From Hyphomicrobium sp. (GTDB lineage Bacteria > Pseudomonadota > Alphaproteobacteria > Rhizobiales > Hyphomicrobiaceae), in contig JALHOF010000001.1 of NCBI GenBank assembly GCA_022843145.1, positions 391,379-455,378 on the forward strand: 64,000 bases of DNA, read 5' to 3'. The position numbers and the translations under genes are program-made. Shown piece by piece: positions 27,517 to 37,414 of this stretch. The notes under the pieces were generated by a model. The model was not told the DNA's origin. It was given only the letters and a program-made list of their open reading frames with translations, and ran no database searches. The first letter of the stretch is position 1; every line of letters starts with the position of its first letter.

Positions 27517-28251
27517 CTAGAGCAGGATCACCATCGATCGCAGCACTTCGTTGGACGACGCGGAGACGACGAACTCGTCGAGGATCGTGAGTCCAAAGGG
27601 CGGCAGGTTGAGATAGACGCCCGAGTGAAGGCCATCGCGTGTGCGGTAGCCGCTGACGATGTCGAGGTTCGGCCGATCGGTCGCGACGGGTTGCGATTCC
27701 GTGATGATGGCATGCTGGAACGTGCCGCGCAGGTTCATCAGCGCTGCGAGGATCGCGTCGTTCGACAGGTGTTGAAATACCTCGCGGACGGTGACGAGAT
27801 CGCCGGGCGGCAGCGCATCGCGCGTCACGTCGAGCTGCATGAACGAAACGCCCGGCCGGGCGTGGTGCGCCTGATTGTAGGCCACGACATCGCCGACGAT
27901 ATCGCAACCGACATAGGTGATCTCACGCGGTATGCGGGCGAGGATCCGGTTCGCCACCTGGAAGTCGCCGCAGCCGATATCCACCAGCTGTTCGATCTCC
28001 GGATGACGGGTCAGATAGTCGATGACGTAATTCTCATAGCCCAGCGTCACCTCCGGCGCCGAGCCCGGACCCGAAGAATAGCGCGCCGTTCCCTCCGGCG
28101 TCGCCCAGACGTTCTTTTCGTAGATCTCGCCGAACACGTCCTCGAGCGGGCGTCCGCGCGCTTGCGCCTGTTCGTAAGCGTATCGTAGCCGCTGCCATGC
28201 AGCGCGTGCGCCATCCGGAAGGGCACTTTTCAAATAGTCTTTGATGTGCAT
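27517..28251 (-). CDS. class I SAM-dependent methyltransferase
   Basis: 244 residues from the ATG at 28251; a longer open frame upstream is not supported. Motif I is LVDIGCGDFQVANRIL and the acidic residue of the second strand is in YVGCDIVGDVV. PPGDLVTVREVFQHLSNDAI fits the post-II helix-strand region. Small-molecule or sugar methyltransferase; substrate unknown. It is on the strand opposite to sdh and so separates sdhA from sdhB transcriptionally. Confidence 0.8.
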   Translation of the reverse strand: MHIKDYLKSALPDGARAAWQRLRYAYEQAQARGRPLEDVFGEIYEKNVWATPEGTARYSSGPGSAPEVTLGYENYVIDYLTRHPEIEQLVDIGCGDFQVANRILARIPREITYVGCDIVGDVVAYNQAHHARPGVSFMQLDVTRDALPPGDLVTVREVFQHLSNDAILAALMNLRGTFQHAIITESQPVATDRPNLDIVSGYRTRDGLHSGVYLNLPPFGLTILDEFVVSASSNEVLRSMVILL

Positions 28252-28518
28252 CGTCACGTGTCGTCCCAGTGGCGCTGATTGGTTAACGGTTTGCTCGGTA
28301 TTGCAACAACTTAGCATGTTGAAATCGTCATCGCGCCGGTTCATGTGGTGGATGGAGGGTGAACCTCCCGAGCTGGTGAACCAACCGTTAATGGCAGCGC
28401 GCCGCACGGCAGGGACGATGCCGCCGCTTGCTCGCCGTATGCGGCTTGTAGGACCATCACGCGGGTGATTCGCGGCGTGGTGCCGCGGACCGCGTCGTCT
28501 CTCCGTGAGGTCGGTCCT

Positions 28519-29136
28519 GTGGCCAAGCCGCCGAAAAAGCCCGATCCCGGTCCGCCCAAGCAGGGGCCGGACTTCGATACGCGGATCGCGCCCGATCCCT
28601 TCGCTGCGGTTCTGCCGGGACTTGCCGCGCTCGGCGCGATCGCCTCGATCGCGGCGATCAACTGGGTTGGCCACGAACGCACGCCTGATCGCGCCAAGGC
28701 GCGCCGTAAGGCTTCAGCGGCACTCCGCGATCTCGAGAACTGCTGCCTGGGATTGAGCGAGATCTTCCGCCGCTTTCAGCGTCATCCGCGCCTGTTCGCG
28801 GGCGAGGGGTCGCAGGGCGCTTCGCCGCTCAAGTTCGGCGTTCATGGGCCGCGCGCCAGCGCCGACGACTGCCGGCTCTACCAACAGCTCGTCAACGACG
28901 TTGCCTCGATGCTCGTTCTCGCCTCGCAGAACGCCTTCGACGTCATGTGCGCCGTCGAGGACGGCGAGATCGACGCTCCGGAGGAGCTGTTCTATGGCTT
29001 CGGCGACGAACAAGAGCGGCTCAACAAGCTCATTCAGGAGCGAGCCACGCTGAAGGTCACGGTCGATACGTGCGCGACAGTGGCGGAAACCTTGACGGGG
29101 CTCGTACGCCGGCTGAAGGGCTACAGGTCCGAATAA
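28519..29136 (+). CDS. hypothetical protein, one membrane helix plus alpha-helical domain
   Basis: 205 residues from a GTG at 28519 with GTGAGG about 8 bp upstream; an earlier start at 28465 is possible. The N-terminus is proline/lysine-rich (KPPKKPDPGPPKQGPDF), then a hydrophobic segment (VLPGLAALGAIASIAAINWV), then a mostly helical, charged C-terminal region with DVMCAVEDGEIDAPEELF. No family recognised. About 140 bp separate it from sdhB. Confidence 0.62.
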   Translation: MAKPPKKPDPGPPKQGPDFDTRIAPDPFAAVLPGLAALGAIASIAAINWVGHERTPDRAKARRKASAALRDLENCCLGLSEIFRRFQRHPRLFAGEGSQGASPLKFGVHGPRASADDCRLYQQLVNDVASMLVLASQNAFDVMCAVEDGEIDAPEELFYGFGDEQERLNKLIQERATLKVTVDTCATVAETLTGLVRRLKGYRSE

Positions 29137-29279
29137 GCAGTCGGATGAGCCCTGCACCGTATGCGATGCGCCTCTTCCTAACGTAGCGTTGACAGCGCGG
29201 CGCGGGAGCCGCATCTCATGAGCACGATCCGGGAAGCCGGAGCGCGCGCAGTCTTTTCCCTGAACGCCACCGAGGACAC

Positions 29280-30059
29280 ATGGTCCAGCTCACCCTGCCG
29301 AAGAACTCGAAAGTCAACACGGGCAAGACCTGGAATCGCCCCGAGGGCGACGGCGACTGGAAGGAATTCCGCATCTATCGCTGGAATCCGGACGACGGCG
29401 AAAACCCGCGCATGGACACCTATTGGGTCAATCGCAGCCAGTGCGGCCCGATGGTTCTCGACGCGTTGATGAAAATCAAGAACGAGATCGACCCGACCCT
29501 GACCTTCCGGCGCTCATGCCGCGAAGGGATCTGCGGATCGTGCGCGATGAACATCGACGGCACGAATACGCTGGCCTGCCTCAAGGGGCTCGACGACGTG
29601 ACGGGCGCGGTGAAGATCTATCCGCTCCCGCACATGCAGGTGGTCAAGGATCTCGTGCCGGACATGACCAACTTCTATGCCCAGCACCGCTCGATCGAGC
29701 CGTGGCTGAAGACCGATACCCCGGCCCCGCCCAAAGAGTGGAAGCAGAGCCGTGAGGATCGTGAGAAGCTCGACGGCCTCTACGAGTGCATCCTGTGCGC
29801 GTGCTGCTCGGCGTCCTGCCCGAGCTACTGGTGGAACTCCGACCGCTATCTGGGGCCGGCCGTCCTGCTTCAGGCCTACCGCTGGGTCATCGACAGCCGC
29901 GACGAGGCAACGGGCGATCGTCTCGACAATCTGGAGGATCCGTTCCGGCTCTATCGCTGCCACACGATCATGAACTGCGCCAAAGCCTGCCCGAAGGGTC
30001 TCTCTCCGGCGAAGGCGATCGCCGAGCTGAAGAAGCTCATGGTCGAGCGGCGGGTCTGA
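29280..30059 (+). CDS. sdhB: succinate dehydrogenase iron-sulfur subunit
   Basis: 259 residues. Three cluster motifs are present: [16 protein letters not shown] for [2Fe-2S], [16 protein letters not shown] for [4Fe-4S], and [14 protein letters not shown] for [3Fe-4S]. It carries electrons from SdhA FAD to quinone. The gene has its own approximately 140-bp upstream gap and is separated from sdhA by four genes, so it probably has a separate promoter. Confidence 0.96.
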   Translation: MVQLTLPKNSKVNTGKTWNRPEGDGDWKEFRIYRWNPDDGENPRMDTYWVNRSQCGPMVLDALMKIKNEIDPTLTFRRSCREGICGSCAMNIDGTNTLACLKGLDDVTGAVKIYPLPHMQVVKDLVPDMTNFYAQHRSIEPWLKTDTPAPPKEWKQSREDREKLDGLYECILCACCSASCPSYWWNSDRYLGPAVLLQAYRWVIDSRDEATGDRLDNLEDPFRLYRCHTIMNCAKACPKGLSPAKAIAELKKLMVERRV

Positions 30060-30108
30060 CGAGGCGAGACACGCCGCCCGCGCAATTCCATCGGCTGAAT
30101 CCGTTGGC

Positions 30109-30495
30109 TCATGCGGTCACGGCGTCGCGCCGGTCGACGGGGCCGCCCGTGGCCGGGTTCGTCGCGATATATGCTTGTCCGGCTTTCTTCCAGGCGGCGA
30201 ACCCGCCTGCCATGTGCATCACGCGCTTATGTCCCGCGGCGATGCATTTATCGGCGACCATCTTCGAGCGCATGCCCGAGCCGCAATGGAATACGATCGG
30301 CTTCTGATGCTGTTCGGGGAGATGGCGCGTGTCGAACGTCGCCAACGGCGACAACAGGGCGCCACGGATATGCTCGAACGCATATTCGACCGGAGTGCGG
30401 ACATCGATCAGCACGATCTTGTCTGCGGCGAACAATGCAGCCACCTCAGCGACGTCGAGCGTTTCAAGTGTTCCGGCGGCGTTCATATCGGGCAT
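30109..30495 (-). CDS. rhodanese-like sulfurtransferase domain protein
   Basis: 128 residues, a single rhodanese domain. The N-terminal pattern IVLIDVRTPVEYAFEHI and the active-site loop FHCGSGMRSKMVA with its catalytic cysteine are clear, as is VMHMAGGFAAWKKAG. AGGAGA lies upstream of the ATG. Likely a cytoplasmic persulfide carrier; partner unknown. Confidence 0.88.
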   Translation of the reverse strand: MPDMNAAGTLETLDVAEVAALFAADKIVLIDVRTPVEYAFEHIRGALLSPLATFDTRHLPEQHQKPIVFHCGSGMRSKMVADKCIAAGHKRVMHMAGGFAAWKKAGQAYIATNPATGGPVDRRDAVTA

Positions 30496-30687
30496 CCACG
30501 GGTCTCCTGTTGAGCGGGTCTGAGCCGCTCGCGATTGGCGTGCTGCGGCCCGTCACAGTGCGACAGCGTGGCGATAAGGTCAAAGCCGTGCGGCAATTGG
30601 CGCGGATCGCGAATATCGTCCAATTGTTGCGACCGAAGGTTCGGTTGCTGTTGCAGCCTGAATTGCAATAGGGCCGCTGAAAACAAC

Positions 30688-30721
30688 AAGGCCGATGGCG
30701 CATTTCGCAGCCACCGGCCTT
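30688..30721 (-). terminator. terminator of the histone-H1-like gene
   Basis: On the minus strand: AAGGCCGGTGGC (from 30721) pairs with GCCATCGGCCTT (to 30688), 12-bp arms with one mismatch and a 10-nt loop, followed by a T-rich run (GTTGTTTT). It is 80 bp downstream of the stop at 30801. Confidence 0.68.
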
Positions 30722-30800
30722 TGAGTTTGGTCCGCAATTTGAGGTGTCGCCGTTCACGCCCCTGGCGCCCAATTCCGGGGGCGCGTGACGGCGAGCGTCC

Positions 30801-30941
30801 TCAGGCGGCCTTCTTGGACTTCTTCGCGGCGGCCTTCGGAGCAGCCTTGCGCTTCGCGGCCGGAGCGGCCTTGCGAGCAGCGGTCTTCTTTGCGGGAGCC
30901 TTAGCCTTCGCCGGGGCCTTCTTTGCAGCGGTCTTAGCCAT
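30801..30941 (-). CDS. small Lys/Ala/Pro-rich histone H1-like protein
   Basis: 46 residues, almost wholly Lys, Ala and Pro with a few Arg/Thr/Ser (MAKTAAKKAPAKAKAPAKK...). The open frame extends upstream, but the ATG at 30941 with a long GAGAGAAA purine tract just before it is the natural start. Such low-complexity AK-rich proteins resemble the C-terminal tail of histone H1 and bacterial Hc1/AlgP-like proteins and should bind nucleic acid non-specifically. It has its own terminator and an AT-rich upstream region, consistent with strong monocistronic expression. Confidence 0.75.
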   Translation of the reverse strand: MAKTAAKKAPAKAKAPAKKTAARKAAPAAKRKAAPKAAAKKSKKAA

Positions 30942-31305
30942 GGTATTTCTCTCTTTCTCTCTCTCGTGCGTTCGAATCAGTTCGAACACAAAAAAAGATG
31001 AGCAAGTTCGCGGAATTTGTTGACAGCCAAATCGATTTCGGACTGTCGAAAAGGGTGTATTCACCCCGGACTGTTGCGCCAAAGTCGCAATTTCGTATTG
31101 TTTCGAGGGTTTTGTAGGTTCTCGTAATCACGCGACTTGAGTGCGCGGATGCAAACTCATGATTGGCGCTCGGCAATTCGAGACTGCATTTCGCGTCATC
31201 GTGGCGTCATATCGAAGTGATTGAAGAGTGGAACGAGAGGTCGGATGTAGCGCGCGGATTTTCGATGCGCCGAACGACGGCATCGCTCCTCTCGGTAAGA
31301 TTTGA
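30942..31305. other. AT-rich intergenic region upstream of the H1-like gene
   Basis: About 360 bp with no convincing gene and distinctly lower GC than the surroundings. It contains CT-rich tracts (30943-30964), the inverted repeat TTCGAA-TCAG-TTCGAA (30971-30986), and a TTGACA box (31020-31025, plus strand). Probably the promoter region of the H1-like gene; exact boxes are not assignable. Confidence 0.45.
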
Positions 31306-31344
31306 AGGGCTGGCCAGCGCGAGGTGATCGCGATGGCCAGCCCT
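31306..31344. terminator. hairpin downstream of the GNAT gene
   Basis: Perfect 11-bp inverted repeat AGGGCTGGCCA (31306-31316) / TGGCCAGCCCT (31334-31344) with a 17-nt loop. It lies 21 bp past the stop of the minus-strand acetyltransferase. A CTTTCATTT tail follows on the plus strand and a weaker one on the minus strand, so it may work in both directions. Confidence 0.6.
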
Positions 31345-31364
31345 CTTTCATTTCATGTGGTGGG

Positions 31365-31952
31365 TCACGCGGCCGAGCGCGCGCGCTTCGAAGCGAGCGA
31401 TTGCAGGTCGAGCACGGCCATCATATAGCCGACACGATCCTCCACGGCTTCGGCGAGTATCGAGAAGTAGTTCGAGTCTTGCGGCACGATCTCGCCAACG
31501 ACTTCGCCGTATTCAAAACGCAGCTCCGCTTCGTGCTTGCGCGCGATGGTCTGCATTTTGCCGTTCTCGGCGAGGCAGCTCATATAGAGATGCTGTACGC
31601 CGCGATTTCGAGCCGCGCGGATGACGCGGCCCATCAGCTCTGTGCCGAGGCCCTTCTCCTGATGCGCTTTCTCCACCGAGAACGCTGCCTCGGCTTCCTG
31701 TCCCCAGCTGTCGCCGAGCTTGCGCAATTCCGCCGCGGCGTGAACTTCGCCGTCGACGACATAGCCGAACACGATCGAGCCCATCTCGCTCATGCGGTTG
31801 GCATAGTCTTCTATGAAACCGTCAGACACGCCGTGCGCGAAGCGCATGCGGCGGCTGTCCTTGTCTAGTCTCAACAAGTGGTCGCGGAACTTGTCGGTTT
31901 CCTGCGGCCACAGCTTGCGTATGTTTCCTCCCGTCCATCGGTGTTCGCTCAT
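31365..31952 (-). CDS. GNAT family N-acetyltransferase
   Basis: 195 residues from the ATG at 31952, chosen because GGAGG lies 7 bp upstream; an ATG 11 codons earlier is in frame. The acetyl-CoA loop is EKGLGTELMGRVIRAA. The N-terminal part LRLDKDSRRMRFAHGVSDGFI is typical of a GNAT subfamily common in Rhizobiales. The acceptor is unknown. Confidence 0.85.
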   Translation of the reverse strand: MSEHRWTGGNIRKLWPQETDKFRDHLLRLDKDSRRMRFAHGVSDGFIEDYANRMSEMGSIVFGYVVDGEVHAAAELRKLGDSWGQEAEAAFSVEKAHQEKGLGTELMGRVIRAARNRGVQHLYMSCLAENGKMQTIARKHEAELRFEYGEVVGEIVPQDSNYFSILAEAVEDRVGYMMAVLDLQSLASKRARSAA

Positions 31953-32382
31953 TGAAGAACCTCCGCTCGGGTTGCTCATGTTCATCGGGGCGGCGTCATC
32001 GGCGCTCTTGTGGCGCTCTAGTGGTCGTCCGCCTTGGCTTTCAGCCTAGCATAATACGCTCTTTGCAACGGCATATAATGCACCGCACAAAACTAACAAA
32101 TAGCTGGAGAAGCTAATAAAACAGTCATATTGGCGTATCGATGGGCACCTCAATGCCGCAATGCGGCAAGAGTGTGAATGCGCGCGCGCCGTGCTATGCG
32201 GCAGATGGGTTCGTGGCCGGCAGCTGCACCGGTATATCGGGTGATATGCTGTCCTCGGGCTGCTGCCATGCATTCCCAGGATGACGCGAACGCTTACTTG
32301 ACGGCGCGCGGTCGACAGCCGAGGCACAGCGGATCAGCGCTGTTTGAGACGGCGGTTGAACGCAGACAGTAAATGGGGGGTC
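31953..32382. other. intergenic region upstream of zapE
   Basis: About 430 bp without a supportable gene. The part around 32040-32130 is AT-rich, with a TATAAT at 32074-32079, but no well-spaced -35 box. A short inverted repeat TGCCGC-AA-TGCGGCA is at about 32155-32168. It probably holds divergent promoters for the acetyltransferase and for zapE. Confidence 0.4.
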
Positions 32383-33510
32383 ATGACCGGGGCCGTCGTC
32401 GAGCGCTATGAAGAGCGAGTCCGGCTCGGCCGGATCGAGCCGGATGCCGCGCAGCAGTCTGCCGTTCTCGATCTGGACCGTCTGGCGAAGGCGCTCGCAG
32501 GCTGGCGGCCGGCCAAGCCCGGACTGCTGTCCTTCTTCGGACGCGAACGCGGTGTGCGCCCGCGCGGTCTCTATCTGCATGGCGGTGTGGGGCGCGGGAA
32601 GACGATGTTGATGGACCTCTTCTACGACGCCGTCGACTTCAAGCCGAAACGGCGATCGCATTTCCACGGCTTCATGGCGGAAGCGCACGAGCGGATCGCG
32701 GTGGCGCGGACCAAAGTCGATGGCGATCCGATCCCGCTCGTCGCGCTCGAGATGGCGGGAGACCCGGGCCTCCTTTGTTTCGACGAACTGCACGTCACCG
32801 ACATCGCCGATGCCATGATCCTCGGCCGCTTCTTCAAGGTCGTCTTCGAGCGGGGCGTGGTCATCGTCGCCACATCAAACGCGCATCCGTCCGAGCTCTA
32901 TCGCAACGGTCTGAACCGCCAGCTGTTCCTGCCGTTCATCGATCTCATCGAAGACAATCTCGACGTGCGCGAAATCAAGGCGAAGAAGGATTTCCGGCTC
33001 GACAAGCTTGCGGGGCGGCCGCTCTATTTCACACCCGCCGATGCGGCCGCCACGGCAGAACTCGACCGGCATTGGCTCCGTCTTGCCGGCAGCGGCGCGC
33101 ACGGCAGCACCGAGATCGAGGTCAAGGGCCGCCGGCTGCATGTGCCGCTCGCCGCTCCCGAAATGGGCATCGCACGGTTTTCCTTCGCCGATCTTTGCGA
33201 AAAGCCCCTATCTTCCGTCGATTATCTGGGCCTGACGCAGGTCTTCCACACCATCCTCATCGACGGAATCCCGCGGCTCGAGCCGGCCCGTCGCGACACC
33301 GCGCGCCGCTTCATCAATCTCATCGACACGCTGTATGACAGCCGTGTCTGTCTCATTGCCTCGGCGGACGCCGAGCCGGACGATCTCTATCAGCGCGGCG
33401 AAGGTGCAGATCTGTTCGTGCGCACGGCCTCGCGGCTGACGGAGATGCGCAGCGAAGGCTACCTTTCGGAGCGGCGCACGGCCTCAGATGCAGAGGGACT
33501 GACCATCTGA
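32383..33510 (+). CDS. zapE: cell division protein ZapE (AFG1-like ATPase)
   Basis: 375 residues from the ATG at 32383, which gives the family N-terminus (Y-x-x-x-V/I followed by D-x-x-Q); an ATG 13 codons upstream is possible. Walker A is YLHGGVGRGKTMLMD and Walker B is LLCFDELHVTDI; sensor ATSNAHPSELY. ZapE interacts with FtsZ and is related to mitochondrial AFG1. The position just before mdh is conserved in alphaproteobacteria. Confidence 0.93.
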   Translation: MTGAVVERYEERVRLGRIEPDAAQQSAVLDLDRLAKALAGWRPAKPGLLSFFGRERGVRPRGLYLHGGVGRGKTMLMDLFYDAVDFKPKRRSHFHGFMAEAHERIAVARTKVDGDPIPLVALEMAGDPGLLCFDELHVTDIADAMILGRFFKVVFERGVVIVATSNAHPSELYRNGLNRQLFLPFIDLIEDNLDVREIKAKKDFRLDKLAGRPLYFTPADAAATAELDRHWLRLAGSGAHGSTEIEVKGRRLHVPLAAPEMGIARFSFADLCEKPLSSVDYLGLTQVFHTILIDGIPRLEPARRDTARRFINLIDTLYDSRVCLIASADAEPDDLYQRGEGADLFVRTASRLTEMRSEGYLSERRTASDAEGLTI

Positions 33511-33571
33511 GGTGGCTGGTGCCCAATAGGCGTGCACCGACTTTGGTTCGAGAGAACGCGCATTCACTTGA

Positions 33572-34669
<1,098 letters not shown>

Positions 34670-34704
34670 GCGGGCAGATTGTTGCACTGCGAGACTAGGT
34701 TGCC

Positions 34705-34740
34705 GCCGCGTGCCGAGTTCGTATTGGCACGCGGGTTTGT
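34705..34740 (+). terminator. terminator after mdh
   Basis: Perfect 9-bp stem CCGCGTGCC (34705-34713) / GGCACGCGG (34725-34733), 11-nt loop, then GTTTGTCTT. Confidence 0.75.
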
Positions 34741-34827
34741 CTTGGAATACCATATGCCAGAATGTGATCGCATGCCACAAAGAAGCCGGCGCCCGGTGCG
34801 CCGAGCTTCGCGATGGGGAGACGCCCG

Positions 34828-36024
<1,197 letters not shown>

Positions 36025-36029
36025 GCGGC

Positions 36030-36245
36030 ATGGCGCGCTCAGAGTTGATCGAGCTGATCGTCGCGTGGCTACCGCTCATCATTCTCATGGGTATTTGGTG
36101 GTTTCTGGTGCGGAAGTGGAACCGCCAGTATCGGGGGCACGTCGACCAAGTGAATGCGATCAATGCCGAGATCCTCGCGGCCAACCGTGAAATGCTCGCC
36201 GAGCTGAGCGAGATCCGAAAAGCTCTTCAAGACAGGAAATCCTGA
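36030..36245 (+). CDS. small membrane protein between sucC and sucD
   Basis: 71 residues from the ATG at 36030, 5 bp after the sucC stop. One strong membrane helix ([19 protein letters not shown]) is followed by a charged, probably coiled-coil tail ([19 protein letters not shown], then RKALQD). Its TGA overlaps the sucD ATG by one base. The tight spacing on both sides argues for a real translated gene co-expressed with succinyl-CoA synthetase. Function unknown; membrane attachment of the complex is only a guess. Confidence 0.68.
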   Translation: MARSELIELIVAWLPLIILMGIWWFLVRKWNRQYRGHVDQVNAINAEILAANREMLAELSEIRKALQDRKS

Positions 36246-37147
36246 TGTCCATCCTCATCGACAAGAACACCAAGATCCTCGTCCAGGGCCTCACCGGAAA
36301 GACCGGCACGTTCCATACCGAGCAGGCGCTCGCCTACCACGCCACAAAGATGGTCGGGGGCATCCACCCCAAGAAGGGCGGCGAGACCTGGACTGGCAAG
36401 GGCGGCGAGAAACTGCCGATCTTCAAGTCGGTCGCCGACGGCGTGAAGGAGACGGGTGCCAACGCCACCGTCGTCTACGTGCCGCCGGTCGGCGCCGCGG
36501 AGGCCATCATCGAGGCGATCGACGCCGGCGTGCCGCTGATCGTCGCCATCACAGAGGGCGTGCCGGTCATGGATATGGTCAAAGTGAAGGCCCGTCTTGA
36601 AAAATCCAAGTCGCGGCTGATCGGCCCCAACTGCCCCGGCGTGCTGACGCCGAACGAGTGCAAGATCGGCATCATGCCGGGCAATATCTTCAAGAAGGGC
36701 TCGGTCGGCGTGCTGTCGCGCTCCGGCACGCTCACCTATGAGGCGGTGTTCCAGACCACCAACGAGGGTCTCGGCCAGACAACGGCGGTCGGCATCGGCG
36801 GCGACCCGGTCAAGGGCACCGAGTTCATCGATATCCTCGACATGTTCCTGTCCGATCCCGAGACCGAGAGCATCATCATGATCGGCGAAATCGGCGGATC
36901 GGCCGAAGAAGACGCCAGCGCATGGCTGATCGAGCAGGCCAAGAAGGGGCGCAAGAAGCCGATGGCGGGCTTCATCGCCGGCCGCACCGCTCCTCCGGGC
37001 CGCACCATGGGGCACGCTGGCGCTGTCATCTCCGGCGGCAAGGGCGGTGCCGACGACAAGATCGCGGCTATGGAAGCCGCCGGGATCCGCGTCTCGCCCT
37101 CGCCCGCGCGCCTGGGCAAAACCCTGGTCGAGGTGCTGAAAGGTTGA
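36245..37147 (+). CDS. sucD: succinyl-CoA synthetase alpha subunit
   Basis: 300 residues. CoA-binding N-terminus [18 protein letters not shown]; the phosphohistidine is in [17 protein letters not shown]. Translationally coupled to the preceding small ORF (TGATG overlap). A good terminator follows, separating sucCD from sucA. Confidence 0.96.
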   Translation: MSILIDKNTKILVQGLTGKTGTFHTEQALAYHATKMVGGIHPKKGGETWTGKGGEKLPIFKSVADGVKETGANATVVYVPPVGAAEAIIEAIDAGVPLIVAITEGVPVMDMVKVKARLEKSKSRLIGPNCPGVLTPNECKIGIMPGNIFKKGSVGVLSRSGTLTYEAVFQTTNEGLGQTTAVGIGGDPVKGTEFIDILDMFLSDPETESIIMIGEIGGSAEEDASAWLIEQAKKGRKKPMAGFIAGRTAPPGRTMGHAGAVISGGKGGADDKIAAMEAAGIRVSPSPARLGKTLVEVLKG

Positions 37148-37176
37148 GCAATGCGCAGATCGCGCAATCGATTTAC

Positions 37177-37200
37177 GAGGGGGGCTTTTGCCTCCCTTTT
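37177..37200 (+). terminator. terminator after sucD
   Basis: GAGGGGGGC (37177-37185), loop TTTT, GCCTCCC (37190-37196) with one G:T pair, then TTTT (37197-37200). 29 bp after the stop codon. Confidence 0.82.
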
Positions 37201-37414
37201 GCTTTATATTTGATGCTGTGAATGTGACAGTGCGGCCGGTTGCCGGCTCGCATCTTTTCCAAGTCACCCCCACTTTCGACGGTCTTAAAGCGCGCACGCA
37301 AAAAGACTACATAGTGTCGCAACGCTGCGTCCTGCGGTCGCGCCGGCTTCGGAATTCCCGTGTTTGCCGAACGCGCCGTCCACCGCCACCCTTTCCGAAA
37401 CCGAGGGCATCTGA

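Noticed and set aside
28252..28674. N-terminal extension of the minus-strand methyltransferase up to 28674
   Set aside because: Low-complexity, R-rich translation without similarity, and it overlaps the promoter/start of the divergent gene at 28519; the ATG at 28251 is preferred.
32178..32372. Short ORF upstream of zapE
   Set aside because: No ribosome site or family features; region looks regulatory.
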